Shown: positions 38,101-52,002, numbered from the stretch's first letter. The stretch: DNA of 64,000 bases from Casuarina equisetifolia (GCA_028551475.1 CM052354.1:32325258-32389257), one strand, 5' to 3'. The notes: generated from the sequence alone by a model not told the origin. Numbers and translations: made by a program.

Positions 38101-39126
38101 GGGATAAAGTTTAATTGGAAGTTAGTTTATGAGTTGGAAAAATAATTTTTATATTTAAACCTTATTTAAAGATCATTTCTTTTTTATGTGAGACTTTCAT
38201 CTTCAACATTTTTTTAGACATCAAGTATACTTTAGGCTCAAGATTAAATTAGGCAAAATGAATACTCTCATGCATGATGTACTTTAAGGTTTGAAATTGA
38301 ATGAAAATTTAAAAAGATTAACATGAGCTGTAAAACAATATTAGAAATATACGGGAAGTTCTACTTAACAACTAACTCATGACTAGGGGAACAATTCTTT
38401 CTCATGTTAGAGTGCCATTCTCGACAAAGGTAAAGCCTCTAAGAGGACTTATAACATTGTTTTCCTCTAGCTGAATGTTGACAATGAGAGGTAATGCAAT
38501 CAAGTTTTGATACCAATTATTTAGGCACAAATTAAGCTATAATATCAAGATAAGAGAATTACAAGGTTGTGTAATAAATGCATATATAATAATACATAAT
38601 TTTTTTGGTAAATATATAAGTTTATTTATTAAAGAATAAAAAAATACAAAAACTTACATGATTTAGGACAAACATTCTTTACATATATAAAACAATAATT
38701 TATTCTCTACTTAAGAGTTTTTATATATGAGAATAACATTAGAGAAGGAGGTTTGGCTACTCTTTCCATTAAGTTGACATTTTGTGATACAATTCAAGTT
38801 TGTGATTAGTGGTATCAATGCAAACTACAATCTTACTTAGTGGACTCGATCCAATGGCACTTACAATTGCTATCCCCTAGCGTGGGGTAGGTGATGGGCC
38901 CCACCCATATCAAGAAAAAAGTAGATGTGGATGAAGATAAATGGAACAAACTTTATTCTCATATTAGAAAGGTAAATAAAATAATCTGACTTAGTTACTT
39001 TTCTTATTGAATTATCTTTATGGAATGAAATTTAAGCCTGTAACAAGGAAGCAGGGCTTTTTGTGAGGATAATATACATGCACTCACATTTACATGTGAG
39101 TTTGTGTCATGTTTTTAACTTGTCAG
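35142..39126. other. Intergenic, repeat-rich
   Basis: No gene can be supported. A 100-codon minus frame at 36741-37043 has a plausible composition but no known domain, and contains an 18-base direct repeat (36881-36898 and 36912-36929). Another frame at 37571-37870 is also unrecognised. A family-B dispersed repeat lies at about 38090-38310 and a family-A fragment near 38600-38680. Confidence 0.45.
38090..38310. repeat. Dispersed repeat family B
   Basis: Shares the ordered landmarks tttatatttaaa, gatcattt-like, atgtgagact/ttcatcttcaac, aagtatactttaggctcaa and aaatgaatactc with about 47500-47720, 50730-50960 and 61780-61960. It is AT-rich and non-coding, probably a degraded LTR or other mobile-element remnant. 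Confidence 0.55.
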
Positions 39127-39131
39127 GATGG

Positions 39132-40367
39132 GATCGTGTTCGGTGATTTTTAAATGTAAGTGAACATGTCGAACAAGTAATATAATGATAAAGAAAGTAT
39201 CGTCCCACAGAGATTGGTGATTACTATGCCAACTAATTACTAACGGTGAACAACTCTTAGAATTTATTTAACAAATCTAAATTGATAGAGAATAAACTAA
39301 TCAACTAAATTTAATAAAACTAAATACACAAAAGATGTTAGAGTGTCCAATTTCACCATAACTACGAGGTACTAATGTAGATTATGTATGCTTACAAAAG
39401 GGATAATATCTATGTGATGGCGGAACTTCCTAATTTATTTACTATCTTATGTCTAGGTATAGCAAACCTATTTAGTTCATTAATTCACAATATTTTTATA
39501 TGTGAATTGAAATAAACCAAATGCATTAGGATCTATGAACATTCTCAGTTTACAATAAATCTTTCAATTATCTTATCACCAAAAGCCACATAAACAACAT
39601 GGTATATGTCTATCCATATTTAATTCATGGTTATATATTATAAGAAGCAATTGCATATTATTACCTCTCAGTCTCAAACATGCACATCAAATCATTCAAG
39701 TGGTGGCCAATCACTTAAAAGCATTAAGCATAATAATATATAACTCACATAAATAAAATATCTTGCAAAACATAATAATCATAAGATTCATACCATCATA
39801 ATTAGGTTACATCATAGCTCTAACAAAAATAAACTAAAGCATAAAGAAATAATGAGGAAGAATAATAATAAGGAATAAAGAAGGCATCTTGAATCCAAGA
39901 ACAAGAAGTCTGTCACCCTTTTTGTCTTCTCTTCAAGAAAATCTTGAATTCTTGGCCTCTTTCTTGAGTTGTGCTCAATTTCCTCCTCTCTCTTTCTTTT
40001 GCCTCTTCTCTTCTCTTAAATAGGGTTTAGGTTTAGATCTACTTTTATCCTAGTAGAATTGGGTCTTAGAGATCTAAAACAATTGGGTTTTGAAAGCTTA
40101 ATTTAATTAGGTTTTGAACTCCTAATTTAATTAGGCTTTGAACTCCTAATATGATTAGGTTTTCTAATTATTTAAAAAACCCAATAACAATAAAATCTAA
40201 TAACAATCATTCAAAGCCCAAACCCATCTTGACTCTCTTAATCTTGATATTACGATTTTGTTACACAATAAGCATCAGACTCTCCATGTTCAAATGTTTT
40301 CTCACAATTATTAAAGTTATTTATTACCTAAAATAGGTAAAATAACTCTATAAAAATAGAGTTATCA
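39132..40367 (-). mobile_element. Solo LTR candidate of a retrotransposon
   Basis: On the minus strand the element begins TGATAACTCTATTTTTATAG, with a terminal inverted palindrome, then TTTTACCTATTTTAGG, a start typical of a widespread plant LTR type. Near its other end is the string gtatcgtcccacagagattg, also typical of such LTRs. A 5-base direct repeat GATGG lies at 39127-39131 and 40368-40372, as expected for integration. No gag or pol sequence adjoins it, so it is read as a solo LTR. The end at 39132 is less certain because it does not close with the usual CA. Confidence 0.65.
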
Positions 40368-40372
40368 GATGG

Positions 40373-41314
40373 ACATAGATTTCTGAGATGCCAGAGATAC
40401 TATTTCTGATTCAAACTCATAAGATGGTGCTTGTCAAAACGAAATGTCGAATGGTGTGTTTTACCCACTCCTACATGCTCCCATATGTCTTAGATTTCAA
40501 CATGAGGAATCGACGATGAAAGCTGGAAAGCAATGGAAAATGTCATCAGGAGCCAAAAAAGTGAAAACGAACGTGAATCTGCAGGACCAGTTCGTAATCC
40601 AACAATAATTGGAAGGTCTATTATTTTATTTGTTCAACGAAATCAAGCCTGCCTGAAAATAATAAGATAAGAAAAGGAAATGGAATCTGATTACACCGTA
40701 TATGGTCCATATTTCGCTTGGGCATAAACCGCCATACTAAAAACATATGTAAAAATAAAAGGGAATTAGAAAAACGTTGTTGTCCATAACTTTCGCCGTC
40801 AGTCTTGTCAAACAATGGCCTTTGCAAAAGATCCCAAGACGATGACAGAACAGTGAGGGATTCTCAGCATGTTCAACTTATCGACATAATTTAGATAACT
40901 TAAACTTTGGTTTATCATTTTTTTGATCAACATCACTTCTATTTGTAAAACTAGCAAATCATTAAAACACCAACTCCAACTAACTTGTTAACAATCAAGT
41001 TAAAATATGAATAGTAAATAATTTATATTATCAACTAAAAAACAGTCAACTGACCATTCAAATATTATATGTAAAACTAAGTAATAAAAACTACTTCGAA
41101 TATAAAATCATATAGAATTCAACTTAGACCAACAACCGTAAATATTTTAATTTTTTTAAATCAATTAAAAGTTTTAATACTAAGTATTTTATATTTTTTC
41201 AACTGATAATTCAGATATTATATTGTTACGAAGAATTTATTGCTCTACTAACTCTATGCTATGCTGTAGCAAAAAATATAAATAAAATGAGAGTGTGAAA
41301 GCATGGGAGGCCAG
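40373..41314. other. Intergenic DNA upstream of the NAC gene
   Basis: AT-rich, no gene supported. It leads into the NAC promoter. Confidence 0.4.
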
Positions 41315-41513
41315 CACGTGCACACGTGCCAAGTCGTCTCACGAAAATCTGTTTCTGGGAACCAAAGTTGCGCGGCTGCGCATAAGATAAGCGTGACATC
41401 AAAAGCGTAGAGGCAGTTCCAAACCTCGGACCTCCCTGATCAAAACCCACGTGGTCCCCACAACAACATCATCGCCACGTGTCTCCCATCCCCGGCCCAA
41501 GAAGAAACGTGTC
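41315..41513 (+). promoter_or_regulatory. Cluster of four CACGTG G-boxes upstream of NAC
   Basis: CACGTG occurs at 41315-41320, 41323-41328, 41448-41453 and 41476-41481, and ACGTGTC at 41507-41513. All lie 157-355 bases upstream of the NAC start codon. Multiple ACGT-core elements are characteristic of ABA-responsive promoters bound by bZIP (ABF/AREB) or bHLH/PIF factors. ABA or stress control is inferred. Confidence 0.6.
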
Positions 41514-41669
41514 GCGCGATCACCGGAGCCGTTCGGTACTCTTATCAGCACATAACAGCCCACCATCCTTCCTCCTCAATTACCGCTTTTCTTCGCCAGA
41601 GTTCTCTGTGCACACCCCTTCTTCCATCACCGGAGCCGAGACTTGTTTGATTCCTCCGAATCCGATTCC

Positions 41670-42927
41670 ATGGGAGAGATTATGGAAAGCACGGATTCCT
41701 CGTCGGGCTCGCAGCACCCGCAACTCCCGCCGGGGTTCAGGTTCCACCCGACCGACGAGGAGCTCGTGGTGCACTATCTCAAGCGGAAAGCGGCGTCGGC
41801 TCCGCTGCCGGTCACCATCATCGCCGAGGTCGACCTGTACAAGTTCGATCCCTGGGAGCTCCCAAGTACGTAACGTATATCTAGCTGGTTTTGAATAGTA
41901 TATGCTTGTTTGATTGTTTTTTGTTTCTTGTCAAGACGTGACCTTCAGTGGTAATTAGTGGTGTGTTGAAAAAAAAAATGAAGGTAAGGCCACGTTTGGC
42001 GAACAGGAGTGGTATTTTTTCAGTCCACGGGACCGGAAGTACCCCAACGGAGCGAGGCCTAACCGGGCTGCGACTTCTGGGTATTGGAAAGCGACGGGGA
42101 CCGACAAGCCGATACTGACATCTACTGGGAATCAAAAGGTTGGGGTAAAGAAGGCCCTGGTTTTTTACGGTGGGAAGCCTCCCAAGGGGATCAAAACCAA
42201 TTGGATCATGCATGAGTACCGCCTGGTGGAGAACAATAACAGTTCCAGCTCGAAGCCTCCCGGCGCCGAAGCTGCGAACAAAAAAGGGTCTTTGAGGGTA
42301 CGTGAAAGGAAATCATTTTTTTTAGTTTAATGTAATGGGGGCTTCATGTTTTGGATGAACATACACTTGTTTCTGTTCTTTGTTTTGTAGCTTGATGATT
42401 GGGTACTGTGTCGGATTTATAAGAAAAGCAACACGCCGAGACCTATGATGGAGCAGGAGAAGGAGGATTCAATGGAGGCCATGATTCCGACGATGCAAAC
42501 AGCCTCTGCACTCGCAGGCCAGCAAAACCCAAAGCTGTTGCCTTCAAAGGCAGCGAACTATGGCGCAATGCTTGAGAATGAAGAGAGCTACTTCGACGGG
42601 ATATATACCGGCGACGGCTTGCCCAACAGTTCCATTTCTCAGCTCACCACTTCAAGCTCAAAACTCACGGTTCCGATGAAACGCACACTGCCGTCACACT
42701 TCTGGAATGAGACGGGGCACATGGGGTCTTCTTCCTCCGGGAAGCGATTCCACGGCGATCTCAACAGTGGCACCGGAGGTATGGATGAAAACAGCAATTC
42801 CTTTGTTTCTCTGCTCAACCAGCTCCCTCAGGGAGCCCAGTTCCACCCTAATACACTTCTGGGGTCTCTTGGGGATGGCGTTTTGAGGCAACAATTTCAA
42901 CTCCCCACCATGAATTGGTACTCGTAG
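41670..42927 (+). CDS. NAC transcription factor, NAC18/NAC56/NOR-like
   Basis: Three exons, 41670-41865, 41984-42297 and 42391-42927, join in frame to 348 residues. The NAC domain runs from about 19 to 173. Subdomain A is [15 protein letters not shown] and B is [14 protein letters not shown] is [20 protein letters not shown], then [14 protein letters not shown] is [17 protein letters not shown] with [10 protein letters not shown], and E is [12 protein letters not shown]. The intron positions (after ELP and before LDDW) are the usual NAC ones. The domain closely resembles the group containing Arabidopsis NARS1/ANAC056 and ANAC018 and tomato NOR, which act in seed, fruit ripening and senescence programmes; exact orthology is inferred. 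The C-terminal activation region (175-348) is Ser-rich and ends [10 protein letters not shown] second in-frame ATG at 41682 has better context (A at -3, G at +4), and homologues often start MESTDSSSG, so translation may begin there. Confidence 0.94.
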
Positions 42928-45900
42928 TCTGGTTTAGCATCAACATTCGCCAAAAGACTCCATTAAAATGGACTGAAAAGGACTGCTAATCAGGGATTCT
43001 ATACATTGGAAACAGACTGATTGTAAGTATAGCTAGAAACAAATGCCAAGTTAAGTCTCACATATCATAGTCTTGTTAGTTTGTGTTAAATTATGATGAA
43101 CGATCGTCATGTTATACATATTTACATTGAAGAAAATAGGAGAATATTTTTATGTTGGGGGACGAAGCTTGTATGGAAATACCAATAATAGAATACCCAA
43201 AAGAAAATAGTTTCTTTGATCTGCAAGATCGTGGTGATGGCTTATTGCTTGTCCATTTTGACAAACCAGAAACCTCCAGCTGTGCCAAACCCACATGAGA
43301 TGTCGCTTGCTGACATTACATCTAACGAAGATGACTCTCGGAGTGCCTTTTCTTGTTTCCATCGTTGCATTGATGTCTTTCCCTTTCTTCTTGTCTTGGT
43401 TTTCAATAGATGGAAACAGCGAGGTCTGCATCTTTATTCCGTTTTTTTTATCTTTTATTCGGGAGATTACAGGCATAAAATAACCTTAAAAGGACAAGAT
43501 CAAATTGCCTTCAACGATGAATGTGTTTGATCCTATTTTGAAGAATTTTCTTTTTTTTTCCTGTGTTGAGAGCATGTAATGTTGGGTTGGGTTAAATTTA
43601 TATCCTATTCTTTTATCCTAGTGAAGTATGATATTTTAACCCAACCTTTATTAATAAAAAAAAATTGTCAAAAAAAGATAATAAAGAAAGAAAGAAAAAA
43701 AAAAATCAATGCACTGGAAAAGGTTAAGAAAGAGATCCCAATCAATATGACCCCTACCATTAATATGTTTCAACAAAATAGTTCCAAATACATTATTTAT
43801 TTTCATGTATAGAAGCTAACTTGCTATTTTACCTAAAAGAGAGTGAAATATTCCTACTTTTAATCCTTTCAATTTTTTTTCTTTGAATATGGTTAAAATA
43901 GTTGTCAACTGTTTTAGAAACCATCTTTTATGTAATTAACAATCCTTTAATAGATCTCATATACAACACTTTTCTAACATAATATCAAAGAAATCAAATC
44001 TTCAAAAACTTTAAGTAATGCCTATCATTTCTAAATCATGCTATTACATTTTTCATAATGTGAGGAACAGGGGAAGATAGGCGTACTACTTTTTAAAAAT
44101 TTCCAGAAGATTGAAGCCTTTTCCATGTTAATGTGAACTTACCTTTCTACAAAAAAAAAAAAAAAAGGGTTCTTCCCATGTCCTCTAGCGATCTCTTCAA
44201 CCTTTCATCAATTGACTCCGTTAGAGCTTCTCTCCTTCTCTCCTTCCTTTTCTCCACTCCTTTCCTTTTCGTTTCTTTTCTTTTCTCTTTCCTTGTTTTG
44301 AAGGATCAATTCTACTATCGTCTGCCATCCTCCTTCACTCGTGCACCTTTCAGCGTCGCCCTCCCAAAGGCTTCACCACTTTCAACTGTTTCCTTCGTGA
44401 CAGTGATCCACAAATGCTGCCCTTTTGAGCAGCAGACCTGTGTCGATCCCTGTTTCCCACTCGTGTTTCGTGTTTGCTCTGCCTTGTTCCAGTCCATGTT
44501 CACCTTTTTCTCATAGACTTTCGACCACACATCCCCTCCCTTCCACCCTTTTTTTCCTTCCTGGTGCCCTTCCTAACAATGTTAGGTTCTTAAGATAGAC
44601 AAATTAAAGTTTCATATTACCTAAATCTTGTTTAAATCTTTATTTAAAAAAAATCCCTACTCTTAAGTTGACCTTTTAATAAAAATATTTTTTTAATATA
44701 ATATTAGAACTTGAACTCAAGATATGATGCCTTGCATGTACAAAACCTATAATCTAAAGTGATTTATAAGAAAATATATATCTTGTTACAAAACTAATAA
44801 CCCATGTTAAAAACGATAAATCTTATATTACTTAAATCCTGTATGAGTGATCATTGTAACAGTAGTACTGCAAATGGTTTAAGAATGGTCACATCAAATG
44901 GCCTAACACCAGGCAAATTCATTGCACCGGACTTTCACTGGTTGCTTCGAAGGAAAAGAGAACAAAATTTAGTTTTCTTTTTCAGAAAAAACGATTCCGA
45001 AGTCAATTACAAGTAGTATAAAATATAGAAGCCGGAGATACGTATATACAGCTACGAAAAGGACATGAAAGAAGCTGTTAGGGCCATATTTTCCACTAAT
45101 GACGTCGGATTATTCCACGTCCTAATCAGCTCTGGATAACAAGATGAGATTTGAGCTTCAAATGTCAAGGTGGAGAAGAAGTGTCTATTAATTCACAATG
45201 GAATGTTGCATCATTCCCTGAGGTATCATCGTGGCATTGGCTCGTACGAACCACTTAACCTTGTTGTCGCCTTTCCTGATTGGCTCCGTATGTACCCGCG
45301 TCATAAGACGATTGGCTGCAAGTTTGCTATTCTTTTTTTTTTTTTGTTTTGTTGCAGTATATCTCTGGTCTCAATTTCATGACCACAACTGTTTGTGGGG
45401 CGGCGAACGGGGACCATCGCTCCGGTCAACATCCATCGACGATTTACACCTAATTAATTAAGGCATCAAGTCTCATACCTTTCTTGAGAAAGAGAACAAA
45501 TTGGCTTTCCTGTGATGCACATCATTATCGTCTACTTTTGGAATATGTGTATTCCAGATCGTGAAAATCACCCACCGATCCTCACGACCTCTTCTATTGT
45601 GGTTCTACGCCAAAGTTCTCCACATTTCACATGGAGAACCAAAAATCTTATACATTCTTTTCTTTTTCAAGTTGGGTTTTTCTAACAAAAAAAAAAGGCT
45701 CATGTTTTTACTCCTTCATTATTCTTATTTGTTTTACCAAAAAATTGGAAGAATAATAAAAATTTATTGAAGAGATTATAAAAAGTAAAGTATTTCGATA
45801 TAGATGTCTACTCACATATTGTTAAGATGTAAAGTTATGTATTTGATTAAATGTGATTATTTATCTCAACTATTTAAACTAATTTTTAAGATAGATTTGG

Positions 45901-46434
45901 AACTTCTATAAATTTGCCTAAGTCCTAAGTAATGGAAACGTAAAACAATATATATGCCCATAGAGGCTTATGTAAATTAGGGTTTATAGGTATAGCTTAA
46001 GAAGACTTAAAAGACGAGGGCTTCATTGATAGTAGGAAAACACAAAATTGCGAGATCAAGATATCATAGTGCTAAGGTGAAGAAATTGTATACACCTATT
46101 GTATAACTTGAATAAATTACTACTTCATAAATATAGAAAATTTACTATCTCAAATCACATAAATTATGATGTTCACATAATTGTATGTACTTTTATCTAT
46201 ATATATATATATGTTAGCCAATCACCTGTTAATTTTGTAATAAGTTAGCCCTAGAGCCTAAGATCTCTTGTACCAAATTCAACACCTAAGTATGTGAATT
46301 AGGTGTGTCCATCTAAAAAGCAAAAATTAGATGCTATCATTTACCTCCCAACAGATGTTACTAGGTTTTGACCGTTATGTTACCCTTAACCTCAACCAAT
46401 CTTTAAGTAGAATCTAAGTGAAATTTTAACATTC

Positions 46435-46438
<4 letters not shown>
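42928..46438. other. Intergenic DNA downstream of NAC
   Basis: No gene supported. The first ~250 bases should hold the NAC 3' UTR. Open frames at 43216-43530, 44133-44516 and 45170-45461 are low-complexity or match no family known to me. Confidence 0.4.

Positions 46439-46501
<63 letters not shown>
46439..46501. repeat. (AG)n microsatellite
   Basis: About 31 uninterrupted AG units followed by a G-rich run (46502-46514). It is long enough to be polymorphic between individuals. Confidence 0.95.
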
Positions 46502-46503
<2 letters not shown>

Positions 46504-46789
46504 GGGGCGGGGGGTGTTAAAGCTAGGGTTTGGTCGTCCCCTCAGCCGAAAAAGGACGCCCACAGCGAAATTACCATTAGTTTGAAGATTTGATGAACTT
46601 GGACATCGAACTTATCACTTTCTTAAATATTCTTTTTTGACTTTCAGAACGAAACAGACCAAAGTCATTACTGCTTTCCAAAAGTTTTCTTTGTTTTCCC
46701 ACTAGCTTTTCTTTCTTCTTTTCTTCTCGGTTTCCTAAAGCGGAGATAGACCGAACGAAAGGTTGCTTTATGTTATCCAACCAGTGTCA

Positions 46790-47070
46790 AGCTGAATTCA
46801 GCCAACAGCTTGAGCTTGATCCTCACTTATTTTACTATAATCCATGTGTAAAGACGTGGAACCAAATCTGGGTTGATTGGTATTTATCCGGGGGTAAGAC
46901 TTTCAGAGCCATATGATCTTGACGGATGCTTAATTTAACCATCGTGAAGCTAAATTTGGCTAAAGGCCTAAGCTTAATCCTTACTTATTTTACAATAATC
47001 CATGTGTAAAGACGTCGATTCAAATGGGTTGATTGATATTTATCCTGTGGTACGATTTTGGAGTCAATGG
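46790..47070. repeat. Diverged tandem duplication of ~165 bp
   Basis: The blocks cacttattttactataatccatgtgtaaagacgt (from ~46825) and ttacttattttacaataatccatgtgtaaagacgt (from ~46981) are each followed by gggttgattg and tatttatcc. Similar order and spacing show two head-to-tail copies. Confidence 0.75.
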
Positions 47071-47499
47071 CATCCTTGGTGACCAAGGTGACAAGTAGGA
47101 TTCGTGAAATCTAACTTTAACGTATTGACTTGGTGATGGAGGACTACTGGGAGGAGCTATTTTCAAATGCAGCTCAGTTATGAAGTTGCGAGTTCTTTTC
47201 GCCGGGTCAAAAGAACTTTGAATTGCATGCTTTTCGTGTAGTCATGGAAAGCAATCCCAAACCAGCCACGGCGTTTAACTTGACTTCAAGGACGAACGAC
47301 TTTATTTGTCACGGCGAAGTCGTTGCACAATTCATAGTCATAGATAATTGCGGCTAGAGTCTAAAGAGTTCAATCCTGCTCAAAGGGTGCAAATGGGCAA
47401 CGATAACTATGTTCTTCGCGTTTTGGTTGGTATGGATGGCTCCTGTACAGTATTTTCAGTAATAGAAGCCGGAAACTAGTGTGCATATAAAAAATAAAT

Positions 47500-47720
47500 T
47501 TATAGTCTAATCCAAAATGTAGCCTACTAGTTAGAGGAATACTTTTATATTTAAACACTATTTCAGGATAATTTAGTTTTTTGTATGATTTTTATTTTCA
47601 TCATTCTCCTACACCAAATATATCTTGGGTTCAAAATTTTAATGGGGAGGAATAGATATTCCTGCATATGAAGCATATATGATAACCTTGAAGTTAAATG
47701 GAAGTTGACAGATAATCATA
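47500..47720. repeat. Dispersed repeat family B, second copy
   Basis: Carries tttatatttaaacactattt, the aaatatatcttgggttcaa motif and the same downstream order as the copy at 38090. Non-coding. Confidence 0.5.
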
Positions 47721-50700
47721 AACTTTGATGCCATTTAGAAAATACTCTAACAATTAAACCCAAAAATTTGATCATGAGTTAAGAAAATATTTTTTTTATT
47801 TAGATACTACCCAAAGCACTAAATTCTAATCCAAGCACTTTTGAGGGCATTCAGGGTTCCTGTATATGGGACTTTTGTCACTAAATTATTATTGTTTTGT
47901 CGTGAGTAAACAAGTAATTATCCCTCTAAACTTATAAATAAATTCAATTCATTGCATGGAGCTTGTACACTTTGGATTCTTTTTCTTTGATACTAAAGTT
48001 ATAGTTTTCTAGAACCTTCGTTGTTTAGTAAGGAAGTTTATTAGGTTGTTTTTTAAAATCCACTTTTCTATTTGATTGATTCAAAATTTAGTTAAGCTTC
48101 AAATCTTTCTTATTCCTAAGTGTAAAGTTACTAAACAAGAATTGATATTTAGATTTCGTTAATTAATAATTCCGTATAAAGATGAACAGTTTTTAAGAAA
48201 TTGGATTGTCTATTCTAATGGATAATAGAAATAACATAAAATTAATACAAAAATCAGAGGAGAAATCTCATTGAATACCTACGCGAATATGGGTTTGAGG
48301 GCCAAATAAGTAATTGGCTATGCCCTAATTGCCAATGGCATTCGGTGCACCGCCATGGAAGAATTCTATAGCCATAAATATGGCAAGTATGTGTTTTTTT
48401 CTATCTACTTGGTTGGTCATAGACTAAGCTTTTTCCATAATCGACCATTAAGAGAAACAAAATGATACGGAGTAGTGGTTAATTTTATACACATAATTTT
48501 ATACAGAATTTGGAAGTATGGAATATCAAACCAACAACTTAATTTCTGAGCAGCCAATAATGAACCATTAGGCTATTTAGCTTGTTAAATTTTATATATA
48601 ATTTTATGAACACAAATATACATGTGTGGCTTTGGCATAATTTTCATATTCTATACAAACTAAGTTACATATTTTTTCACCAAAATTTAACCATTCTTTG
48701 TTTATTATACACTCATCGAAAATTAGCTTAAGATTTACTATTCCCCATGAAGAAATTTATCGTACCATATATTCTATTGTTGTTGAAGAACTTGCCTTGT
48801 AAGGTCGACAGTAAAATTATTTTAAATGCTGAAAATTCATCGTAAAACGCTTCAGCGTCGTACAGTATGCTGCCCTGGCCTTGGTTCCATAAACAAGAGC
48901 GTCAAAGCCTGGTGGCTTGGGTCATCAGTTGGATTGGACCGATCACAAGTTAAGAACTCGGCCCAGAACAGTTATGGTGTGCTTCGAGTTGGGCGTGGAA
49001 TGGAACTGGCTTGGCGTTAAGTCTGCTTGCTGAAAGGGGCCGGTTGGTTCAATAAAAGTGGGCTTCTGGATAAAAGAATGTGCTGTTAAATCTTGTCAAC
49101 CTTGTCCAATTTGAGCCTCAGGTGCTCGATGAATTGCCATTATGATCTTTGTGCCCAACTCCAAACTTTCCTTCTAATGGCCCATTGGTGATGAAGTCGG
49201 AACTAACCTTTAAAAGCATATATGATGTCGTTGAAAATACTTTCAAAACCTTTTACAATCTTCCTGGTGATTGTTAGTCTTTAGACGCTTGTTGAACTAA
49301 TGATATAAAGTTTCATTCTTTTTTTTTTTTGGCTTATTTTCAAAATTTCAGACAAATTATTAATTTTCACAATTACAGCTAAATTTTTCTTCTTTTTAAG
49401 GCAACCATTTTCTGCTGGTCATCCTAGAACAATAATTTCCCGAATGATCCTAATCCCTTACGGGATTGTTGACGTGATGTTTGATGGGATATCTCGAATC
49501 TCCACCACTTATATTAAGATTCCTGGTGACTTTACTTGAGCTAATAAACAAGTGGCTGGACATAATTTTCTTCCCCCCATCAGTCTCAAATTCTGTGAAT
49601 ACGTTTCTCTTGGGTTTGATGTCGTCGACGAAGAACCCTCGACAAACAATTTCGGCAGCCGTATAATACTACAGCCATCATAGAAAAAGACCAAGACAAC
49701 TTGTGTACTGTTCTCACGGAAAACAACTTATCTCCTAATTTTTCATGTGCTGTTAATGCGCGGTTTCCCAAATTGCACAAGAGATGACAGATTTTTTTGT
49801 TGTATCTGGCTTTTAGAACTAAGTATTTATAACTCTCTAACAATATATTTTACCTTCTAAATTTGTTAATCTAATTCTCTTGCCATATTTACCATGTTAA
49901 GATATATAGAGTTTTTAATATCATACCATATAAATCTTGGTGTTAGAAAATTTACATCTTATTTTAAAATCAACTTGTGACAAAAAGAACCATTATATGT
50001 GTAAAAAACATAACATATCAATATATTAATAACAATACATATACATATCAGATTTTGATATTATATAAGTAGGTCTACTCTTTTTATAAAAACTATTTTA
50101 CAATTATAAAAAATTAATATTGTATTTCAACATCCCTAACATTGTTCTTGTATGACGGGTTCAATCTCCTAACAATTCCTTCTTTTTTTCTCCTACGACG
50201 GTGAGAAGAAGTCCCCGATACTATTGAAGACATGGGAGGGAGAAAAAGTTTGCCTGCTTGTAGACCCAACGCACGAGCAAGATTCGACTTTTATCCTAGA
50301 TAAGACATAGCATACACCAAATGCCTTAAATGCAGGAGACGAGGTGTACCCTTCTTTTCAATTGTCCGGACAAAATAATTATACCACACCTCTAGCCGTG
50401 CTAAGGCAAAAGCCAGGAAGTATTAACTGAAGCATTAACATCCTTTTATACGTTCAAATAAAGCAATAAAAAACTAAAACACCTCTTCCTTCCTTTCCTA
50501 ATTATTTGCTAACTTGATTTTGGTGATACTAGGATACTATCATCTTTTTTTCAGATGCCAAGATGGGATGTCACATCATGATCATAAACTAGCTAAATAA
50601 TATATTATTAATTAATTAAGATCTTTATTATTTATGGATTGCAAAGAATCTTATCTTAGATGTAAAAGCAATAATTATTTATTTACTAATATCTAAATTT

Positions 50701-51159
50701 GATATATGTGATTATATATCTCTTCTTGATAAAAATAGGCTTAAAAGTATGATTTAAAAACTAATTTAAGAATTAAAAATTTAAATACCATCCAAAGATT
50801 ACTTTTTTTTTTAATGTGTCATCTCTAATATTTACACATCAAAGATTCAAGGTCAAACAAGATAAAATAAATATTTCTCACACTTTAAGCATATTTTAAG
50901 AGCTTAAATTTAAATGAAAATATTATGAATTAATTTAATTTTTAATATCATAATAAATTATATAATCTAATTTTTAATGAATTTCTTTTCTTTTTCTTTT
51001 TGTATAAATCAACAGATAATATAGATTGATTTGAATGTCAGACTTATGAGGTGATATAAGAAGCAAAACATAAGACCTAACTCTCTATATGGCAAAAACC
51101 CAACAAACGGTACAGTCCATCTGTAAAATCTACCATAGGAGAATGGCACAAAAGCATGG

Positions 51160-51560
51160 TCTACCTTTCATGTTTTGTGTGAACTTATCCGGCTGCTTGC
51201 GGAGCGCAAGCCACCAAAACATTTTACGTTCACATCTCCTTGTGGAATTCTCGGCTCTGAGGATTACTAAAACGAGTCTTAGCGATGGAACATGTCGAGT
51301 GTGATCTTCACCAAGAATCACTCTATATTCAAGGAAACAAATTTGGAGTTGTAGGGCCGCCGACAAGCAGATAAAGCAAGTTCTTTGAGAAACTAATGTG
51401 TGCCACTGTCTGATTGCACAGCGCAAGCCGCCCAAACAGTGATCGTTCATATCTGTTGTGGAATTGTCAACGCGGAGGCCTGTGAAAACTGAGATCTTAG
51501 TCTTAACGATGCAACCTGTTAAGTGTGCTCCTCACCAAGAATCATTTCACACCCCAACAA
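51160..51560. repeat. Diverged ~215-bp tandem repeat inside the left duplication
   Basis: The blocks gcgcaagccaccaaaacatt...gttcacatct and gcgcaagccgcccaaacagt...gttcatatct are each followed by tgtggaattSt, and later by cttcaccaagaatca or cctcaccaagaatca. The right segmental copy has only one such unit. Confidence 0.65.
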
Positions 51561-52002
51561 CCGAATCTAACATCCCAAAAACGGGAAGATTTCCTGCTTC
51601 TATTATTACCCAGGTGGCTTCTTAGAAGGATGTTATGCCCGCCATCGAGGACCCTGGTTCCTGTCAAGTCCAATTAAAGTTTGATTGACCTGTGTCCTAG
51701 ACTGAACGGCACCCACGTGCTTTTCTTTTTAGGCGGACGGGGTTTTCCCCACACCGGCTTTATTATGAAGCTTGAAAATGATGCAACGGGTCCAGGTTCT
51801 CCTGAAGGGAACGCGGTGTTCCAACGAGTCCAGGTTGTTCCAAGATCAAGCGGAAATACTTTTGAACACGGACGCACAACCAAGCCATTCCGGCGTTGTT
51901 TGAAACACGTTGATTAGAAAAGTCCTCAAAAACCGCACCGACGGCGGCGCAGCCTTAGCTGGCCTGTTAAGATCACTAGGGTCTCGTCTTTTTTTGACAT
52001 GA

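Noticed and set aside
46439..46501. CRISPR-like or other regular repeat array
   Set aside because: It is a simple dinucleotide microsatellite; no spacer-repeat structure occurs anywhere in the window.
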